From assembly GCA_050944255.1 (NCBI GenBank), contig JBMNQS010000047.1, forward strand, positions 1 to 17,311: a DNA stretch of 17,311 nt, in the 5' to 3' direction. Made by a program: the position numbers and the translations under genes. This DNA comes from JBMNQS01 sp050944255 (lineage in GTDB: Bacteria; Bacillota; Clostridia; Christensenellales; Maliibacteriaceae). This document shows, piece by piece, positions 13,669-17,311 of this stretch. Below the pieces are notes generated by a model that saw only the letters and a program-made list of their open reading frames with translations, did no database searches and was not told the DNA's origin. The number at the start of each line of letters is the position of its first letter. Positions within the stretch are counted from its first letter, which is position 1.

Positions 13669-13947
13669 TCAGCGTCCGCCGGACGACTTCTCGCCGGCGT
13701 GACCGCGGAATGTACGGGTGGGCGCAAACTCACCGAGCTTATGGCCGACCATCTCTTCGGTGACGTAGACCGGCACATGTTTGCGGCCGTCGTGAACGGC
13801 GATGGTATGCCCCACGAAATCGGGGAAGATGGTGGACGCACGCGACCAGGTGCGCAGCACCCGCTTCTCGTTCTTCTGGTTCATCTCCACGATTTTCTTC
13901 AGAAGCCGCTCATTGACGAAAGGCCCTTTTTTAATTGATCTTGACAT
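13669..13947 (-). CDS. rpsS: Ribosomal protein uS19
   Basis: 92-residue S19, in the 30S head beside S13, contacting bridges to the 50S subunit. It begins MSRSIKKGPFVNERLLKK and contains the signature RTWSRASTIFPDFVGHTIAVHDGRKHVPVYVTEEMVGHKLGEF. Length is normal. GGAGG lies eight bases before the ATG. It sits 32 bases after rplB and 19 bases before rplV. Confidence 0.98.
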   Translation of the reverse strand: MSRSIKKGPFVNERLLKKIVEMNQKNEKRVLRTWSRASTIFPDFVGHTIAVHDGRKHVPVYVTEEMVGHKLGEFAPTRTFRGHAGEKSSGGR

Positions 13948-13979
13948 CAGTTAGCCTCCTATACGTTTAGCGTGCCGCG

Positions 13980-14813
13980 TTACTTCTTGTAGCGGCGACG
14001 AACAATGAACTTGTCGCTGGGTTTGTTCTTCTTGCGGGTGCGGTGACCCAGCGTCGGCTTGCCCCAGGGGGTAACGGGCCCGGGCATGCCGATGGGGCTC
14101 TTGCCCTCGCCGCCGCCGTGGGGGTGATCCACAGGGTTCATCACCACGCCGCGCACCGTGGGCCTCCAGCCCATGTGGCGCTTCCTGCCGGCCTTGCCGA
14201 TGGAGATGTTCTCATGGTCCAGGTTGCTTACCTGACCGATGGTGGCCCTGGCCAGCATGGGGACCCTTCGAACCTCGCCCGAGGGCAGGCGTATCTGGGC
14301 GTAATCGCCCTCCTTGGCCATCAATTGGGCGCAGGTGCCCGCCGCGCGGCACATCTGCCCGCCCTTGCCGGGAATCAGCTCGATGTTGTGCAGCAGCGTG
14401 CCCAGGGGAATGTTCGCGATGGGCAGGCAGTTGCCCACCTTGATCTCCGCCTGCTCGCCCGAGGAAAGCATCTCGCCTATTTTCAAACCGTCGGGAGCCA
14501 GTATGTAGCGCTTCTCTCCGTCCACGTAGTGAAGAAGAGCGATGTTGGCGCTGCGGTTGGGATCGTACTCGACGGTGGCCACTTTGGCGGGCACGCCGTC
14601 CTTGTTGCGCTTAAAGTCGATGATGCGGTATTTGCGCTTGGCGCCACCGCCTCTGTGACGGACGGTGATACGGCCGTCAGCGTTTCGGCCGGCCTGACTC
14701 TTGAGCGTGCGCACAAGAGACTTTTCCGGTTTGGTTTCGGTGATCTCTTCGAACGTGGATACCGACATGAAACGCCGGGCCGGAGAAGTTGGTTTATAAT
14801 TTTTAATCGCCAT
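13980..14813 (-). CDS. rplB: Ribosomal protein uL2
   Basis: 277-residue L2, among the most conserved 50S proteins and needed for subunit joining and peptidyl-transferase structure. The N-terminal half has RNADGRITVRHRGGGAKRKYRIIDFKRNKDG at about 43-73, and the C-terminal half has NPVDHPHGGGEGKSPIG at 226-242, including the conserved His at 230, ending in a basic tail (RRRYKK). Length is standard. AAGGAGGAG precedes the ATG. Confidence 0.98.
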   Translation of the reverse strand: MAIKNYKPTSPARRFMSVSTFEEITETKPEKSLVRTLKSQAGRNADGRITVRHRGGGAKRKYRIIDFKRNKDGVPAKVATVEYDPNRSANIALLHYVDGEKRYILAPDGLKIGEMLSSGEQAEIKVGNCLPIANIPLGTLLHNIELIPGKGGQMCRAAGTCAQLMAKEGDYAQIRLPSGEVRRVPMLARATIGQVSNLDHENISIGKAGRKRHMGWRPTVRGVVMNPVDHPHGGGEGKSPIGMPGPVTPWGKPTLGHRTRKKNKPSDKFIVRRRYKK

Positions 14814-14832
14814 GGGGCTCCTCCTTAACTTC

Positions 14833-15126
14833 TTAAGCCATGCCTTCGAAGAATTCGATGGGCTTGGAATCCGGCGTCAGCTGCACGATGGCCTTTTTCA
14901 CCTCGGGCGTCCTGCCCTGCGTCTTGCCCTGGCGCTTCATCTTGCCGGGCGTGCGCATGGTGTTGACCTTGGCCACCTTCACGCCGAAGACGGCTTCCAC
15001 GGCCTGGCGGATCTCGGTCTTGTTGCTGCGGATATCCACTTCAAAAGCGTATCTTTTGTCCGCGATCATATCGTAGGTGTTCTCCGTCAGCACCGGACGG
15101 ATGATGATGTCATGCAGATGTTTCAT
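14833..15126 (-). CDS. rplW: Ribosomal protein uL23
   Basis: 97-residue L23, at the tunnel exit, the docking site for trigger factor and signal recognition particle. It begins MKHLHDIIIRPVLTENTYDM and contains YAFEVDIRSNKTEIRQAVEAVFGVKVAKVNTM, the standard core. The start is the ATG at 15126-15124, whose A is shared with the rplD stop (TGATG). The ribosome binding sequence AGGAGG lies about seven bases upstream inside the end of rplD. An upstream in-frame start would add 20 residues not found in the family. Confidence 0.97.
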   Translation of the reverse strand: MKHLHDIIIRPVLTENTYDMIADKRYAFEVDIRSNKTEIRQAVEAVFGVKVAKVNTMRTPGKMKRQGKTQGRTPEVKKAIVQLTPDSKPIEFFEGMA

Positions 15127-15749
15127 CAGGCGTACACCTCCTGAATCTTCTCCACCGCCGCGCGCGTGGCGATGACGGTATCGCACTTGAGCAGGTCCAC
15201 CACGTTGAGGGTGTTTACCAGAAGGGTCCTGGTGCCCTTTATGTTGCGCAGCGAGTTGATGATGTTCATATCCGCTTCGGGCAGCACCAGAAGCACTTTT
15301 TTGCCGGCGCCCACGGCGGACAGGATCGCCTGCATGTCGCTGGTCTTGGGGGCCGGGAGCGACAGTTCGTCCAGGATGATGATCTTGCCGTCGGCCACCT
15401 GCGCGGACAGCGCGCTTTTGAGGGCCAGGCGGCGGACTTTCTTGTTGACTTTCAGCGTGTAGGCGCGGGGTTTGGGGGCGAACACCACGCCGCCCTTGAT
15501 CCAGTGCGGGGCGCGGATGGAGCTCTGACGGGCACGGCCCGTGCCCTTCTGGCGCCAGGGTTTGCGGCCGCCTCCGCGGACCTCCGAGCGGGTCAGTGTG
15601 GACTGTGTTCCCTGCCGGCGGGCCGCCAGCTGTGCGCGCATCACTTCGTGCATCACGGGGATATTGGGCGCGATGCCGAAGATGGCGTCGGAAAGTTCCA
15701 TCTCACCGGCCTTGCCGCCCTTTGTATCGAGTACTGCTACTGTAGGCAT
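15126..15749 (-). CDS. rplD: Ribosomal protein uL4
   Basis: 207-residue L4, which lines the nascent-peptide tunnel with a long loop. The loop is visible as RSEVRGGGRKPWRQKGTGRARQSSIRAP at about 54-81. In E. coli L4 also represses the S10 operon by acting on the leader before rpsJ; the long structured leader here invites the same question, but no evidence links them. AAGGAGG lies seven bases before the ATG. The stop overlaps the rplW start by one base, implying coupled translation. Confidence 0.98.
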   Translation of the reverse strand: MPTVAVLDTKGGKAGEMELSDAIFGIAPNIPVMHEVMRAQLAARRQGTQSTLTRSEVRGGGRKPWRQKGTGRARQSSIRAPHWIKGGVVFAPKPRAYTLKVNKKVRRLALKSALSAQVADGKIIILDELSLPAPKTSDMQAILSAVGAGKKVLLVLPEADMNIINSLRNIKGTRTLLVNTLNVVDLLKCDTVIATRAAVEKIQEVYA

Positions 15750-15779
15750 TGTGATCCTCCTTCACTTGAGCTTGCGCGC

Positions 15780-16412
15780 TTAAACCTTGACCGTTTCGCG
15801 TACGATGACGAGGCTGCCGCGGATACCGGGCACCGCGCCACGCACCAGCAGCAGATTGCGATCGGTATCCACGCGAACCACTTCAAGGTTCTGGATGGTG
15901 ACCTTCTCCGCGCCGTAGCGGCCGGGTAATTTGCGGTTTTTAATGACGCGGGACGGGCTTGCGCCGGGTCCCATGGAGCCGGGTCTTCTGTGGAATCTCG
16001 ACGCGCCGTGGGACGCTCTGCCGCCGCTGGAGCCCCAGCGCTTCATGACGCCGGCGGTGCCTTTGCCGCGACTTCTGCCCGACACGTCCACTTTATCGCC
16101 TTCCTCGAAGATGTCGGCTTTAATTTCCTGGCCGACCTCGTATTCGGCGCTGTTTTCAAAGCGGAACTCTTTGAGGTAGCGGCGGGGCTCTATGCCCGCT
16201 TTATCGAACCGGCCCATTTTGGGTTTGTTCACCAAACTTTTGCGGATATCGCCGAATCCCACCTGGACGGCCTCGTAGCCGTCATGCTCGCCGCTCTTTT
16301 TCTGGACCACGACGCAGGGGCCTGCCTCCACCACGGTGACGGGGATGACGGTGCCATCGGCCGCAAAGATCTGGGTCATGCCCAGTTTTTTGCCTAATAT
16401 TGCCTTTTTCAT
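15780..16412 (-). CDS. rplC: Ribosomal protein uL3
   Basis: 210-residue L3, an assembly initiator whose loop reaches the peptidyl-transferase centre. It begins MKKAILGKKLGMTQIFAADG and has the loop motif GGRASHGASRFHRRPGSMGPG at about 130-150, then RVIKNRKLPGRYG. Length is standard. AGGAGGG lies before the ATG, and rpsJ ends 17 bases upstream. No anomalies. Confidence 0.98.
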   Translation of the reverse strand: MKKAILGKKLGMTQIFAADGTVIPVTVVEAGPCVVVQKKSGEHDGYEAVQVGFGDIRKSLVNKPKMGRFDKAGIEPRRYLKEFRFENSAEYEVGQEIKADIFEEGDKVDVSGRSRGKGTAGVMKRWGSSGGRASHGASRFHRRPGSMGPGASPSRVIKNRKLPGRYGAEKVTIQNLEVVRVDTDRNLLLVRGAVPGIRGSLVIVRETVKV

Positions 16413-16429
16413 GGATGTCCCTCCTCGCC

Positions 16430-16738
16430 TTACAGCTTTATCTCGATATCCACGCCGGCAGGCAGGTCAAGACGCATCAGCGCGTCCACCGTCTTGCTGG
16501 TGGGATTGAGAATGTCGATAAGCCTTTTGTGTGTCCGCATCTCGAACTGTTCGCGCGAGTCCTTATACTTGTGCGGCGCGCGAAGGATCGTGATGATCTC
16601 CTTTTCCGTGGGCAGCGGGATGGGGCCTGAGACACTGGCGCCCGTCCTTGTGGCCGCACCGACGATACGCTCGGAAGCCATATCGATCAAAACATGCTCG
16701 TAAGCCTTTAATTTGATGCGGATTTTCTGATTTTCCAT
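16430..16738 (-). CDS. rpsJ: Ribosomal protein uS10 (NusE)
   Basis: 102-residue S10, part of the 30S head, which also acts as NusE with NusB in transcription antitermination. Recognised by KIRIKLKAYEHVLID at about 5-19, GPIPLPTEKE at about 38-47, APHKYKDSREQFEMRTHKRLIDI at about 54-76 and DLPAGVDIEIKL at the end. It is the first gene of the S10 cluster, with AGGAGG six bases before the ATG. It is preceded by its own predicted promoter and a structured leader of about 165 bases. Confidence 0.98.
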   Translation of the reverse strand: MENQKIRIKLKAYEHVLIDMASERIVGAATRTGASVSGPIPLPTEKEIITILRAPHKYKDSREQFEMRTHKRLIDILNPTSKTVDALMRLDLPAGVDIEIKL

Positions 16739-16757
16739 TGATATCCTCCTTCATCAA

Positions 16758-16819
16758 TCTCAAATACACTGCGCCGTGTGTGCCGCTCCATATTTTTACG
16801 GCGCAGAACGCCTTTGAGA
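16758..16819 (-). promoter_or_regulatory. Two-tier stem-loop in the rpsJ leader RNA
   Basis: On the minus strand, outer arms UCUCAAA (16819-16813) and UUUGAGA (16764-16758) pair over seven bases. Inside an uneven internal loop, CUGCGCCGU (16806-16798) and ACGGCGCAG (16777-16769) pair over nine bases without mismatch, closing a 20-base loop that contains GGAGCGGCAC. The element ends about eight bases before the rpsJ ribosome binding site. No U-run follows, so it is not a terminator. Its position suggests control of the S10 cluster; the ligand is unknown. Confidence 0.6.
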
Positions 16820-16824
16820 CTGCC

Positions 16825-16839
16825 GTCCGATTGTCGGAC
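16825..16839 (-). promoter_or_regulatory. Small perfect hairpin in the rpsJ leader RNA
   Basis: GUCCGA (16839-16834) pairs exactly with UCGGAC (16830-16825) around a three-base CAA loop. It lies five bases before the larger leader stem-loop and has no U-run, so it is probably part of the same leader fold. Confidence 0.45.
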
Positions 16840-16911
16840 ATGGTCCACGGAAATTACCCGGGCGTACCGGCAACCTTCCGCTTCAACCCGTTTTTACAGT
16901 CACAATCAGTT

Positions 16912-16940
16912 ATTATAGATGATCCCGCCGCAAAAAGCAA
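16912..16940 (-). promoter_or_regulatory. Predicted sigma-A promoter of the S10 cluster
   Basis: A perfect -10 box TATAAT (16917-16912) lies 17 bases from TTGCTT (16940-16935), a weak -35 box matching three of six consensus positions. The flanking sequence upstream is A/T-rich, which could help polymerase binding. Transcription would begin near 16905, leaving a leader of about 167 bases before rpsJ. It is the only strong promoter candidate between tuf and rpsJ. Confidence 0.7.
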
Positions 16941-16976
16941 GCGAAATCTTGATTTTGCCTCATAAATAAGCCTTTG

Positions 16977-16999
16977 GGGCCTTTCGGAGCCCGTTTTTT
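16977..16999 (+). terminator. Terminator-like element on the plus strand
   Basis: On the plus strand GGGC (16977-16980) pairs with GCCC (16989-16992), with a further C-G pair next to a bulged A, and a run of six T follows after one G. It looks like a small intrinsic terminator for plus-strand transcripts, but no plus-strand gene is present. It could be chance or a block to antisense transcription into tuf. Confidence 0.25.
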
Positions 17000-17032
17000 C
17001 CTTATTCTCCCAATCGGAGAAGAAAAATACGG
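16991..17032. repeat. Imperfect inverted repeat between tuf and rpsJ
   Basis: CCGT, TTTTTC and TTCTCC on one side match GGAGAA, GAAAAA and ACGG on the other, giving about 16 base pairs with a four-base bulge, a single-base bulge and a five-base loop. On the minus strand a further GGCCT/AGGCC pair could close the base around it. It lies between the tuf terminator and the S10 promoter, outside both predicted transcripts' cores. Neither strand has a U-run after it, so it is not a standard terminator. Function unknown. Confidence 0.5.
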
Positions 17033-17052
17033 AGGCCGCGCATCGTCAGGCC

Positions 17053-17082
17053 AAAAGGCGAAGGGCTTTTAAGCCCGCCGCC
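17053..17082 (-). terminator. Intrinsic terminator after tuf
   Basis: On the minus strand a GC-rich stem has an inner GGGCU/AGCCC with a UAAA loop and outer GGCG/CGCC, separated by a C-U mismatch and a G-U pair. UUUU (17056-17053) follows directly. It begins 20 bases after the tuf stop and probably ends the str-type transcript ahead of the S10 promoter. Confidence 0.75.
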
Positions 17083-17102
17083 TCTGCCTGAAATTCATTC
17101 GA

Positions 17103-17311
17103 TCAGTCGGCAATGACGCTGGCCACGACGCCGGCGCCCACCGTGCGGCCGCCCTCGCGGATAGCAAAGCGCAGGCCTTCCTCGATGGCAATCGGCGTGA
17201 TCAGCTTGATCTCCATCTGGATGTTGTCTCCGGGCATCACCATCTCCACCCCCTCGGGCAGCGTGATGGTTCCCGTCACGTCCGTCGTCCTGAAATAGAA
17301 CTGCGGACGGT
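17103..17311 (-). CDS. tuf: Elongation factor Tu (C-terminal part only)
   Basis: The last 68 codons of EF-Tu, the GTPase that delivers aminoacyl-tRNA to the ribosome. The 5' part lies beyond the window edge at 17311. The visible piece is domain 3: RPQFYFRTTDVTGTI at the start, GVEMVMPGDN in the middle, and LRFAIREGGRTVGAGVV leading to the end VIAD and a TGA stop. These blocks are unmistakable for EF-Tu. Its place directly before rpsJ matches the usual str-S10 arrangement, and a terminator follows. Confidence 0.97.
   Translation of the reverse strand, partial: RPQFYFRTTDVTGTITLPEGVEMVMPGDNIQMEIKLITPIAIEEGLRFAIREGGRTVGAGVVASVIAD

Noticed and set aside
1..17311. Searched by eye for mobile elements, CRISPR arrays, tRNA or rRNA genes and a novel gene system
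   Set aside because: Every gene is a conserved translation, transcription or housekeeping gene in standard order. The only gap above 300 bases is 16739-17102, which is explained by a terminator, promoter and leader. No repeats of CRISPR type and no transposase or phage genes were seen.

Overview
The window is a compact, single-direction block of housekeeping genes: the S10, spc and alpha ribosomal-protein clusters of a fairly GC-rich bacterium. Every gene lies on the minus strand, so transcription runs from high to low coordinates. The organism is most likely a member of the Bacillota, probably class Clostridia. Pointers are the order secY-adk-map-KOW gene-infA-rpmJ, a short zinc-type S14, strong AGGAGG ribosome binding sites throughout, and ECF transporter ATPase genes after rplQ. 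rpsD sits inside the alpha cluster, whereas Bacillus carries it elsewhere. The species cannot be named from the sequence alone.

Layout in transcription order. The 3' end of tuf (EF-Tu) enters at 17311 and ends at 17103, followed by an intrinsic terminator. A 364-base gap (16739-17102) then holds a long imperfect inverted repeat, a sigma-A-type promoter with a perfect TATAAT, and a leader of about 165 bases with a strong two-tier stem-loop just before rpsJ. The S10 cluster follows: rpsJ, rplC, rplD, rplW, rplB, rpsS, rplV, rpsC, rplP, rpmC, rpsQ. It runs straight into the spc cluster: rplN, rplX, rplE, rpsN, rpsH, rplF, rplR, rpsE, rpmD, rplO, secY, adk, map, a KOW-domain gene, infA, rpmJ. The stop codon of rpmJ overlaps the -35 box of a near-consensus promoter. 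That promoter would drive the alpha cluster (rpsM, rpsK, rpsD, rpoA, rplQ) through its own leader of about 143 bases. A terminator follows rplQ, then ecfA1 and the first 14 codons of ecfA2, whose start is hidden inside the end of ecfA1.

Together these genes encode 26 ribosomal proteins, initiation factor IF-1, the RNA polymerase alpha subunit, the SecY translocon channel, adenylate kinase, methionine aminopeptidase, and the ATPases of an energy-coupling-factor vitamin transporter. Genes are spaced from slight overlap to about 50 bases, with translational coupling at rplD/rplW, rpsC/rplP, rplP/rpmC, rplO/secY, adk/map and ecfA1/ecfA2.

I found no new multi-gene system, mobile element, CRISPR array or tRNA/rRNA gene. 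The points most worth a second look are the two unexplained leaders (before rpsJ and rpsM), a 40-residue acidic tail on L16 that overlaps the start of rpmC, a long L17 with internal insertions, a shortened zinc motif in the adenylate kinase lid, and several non-ATG starts.
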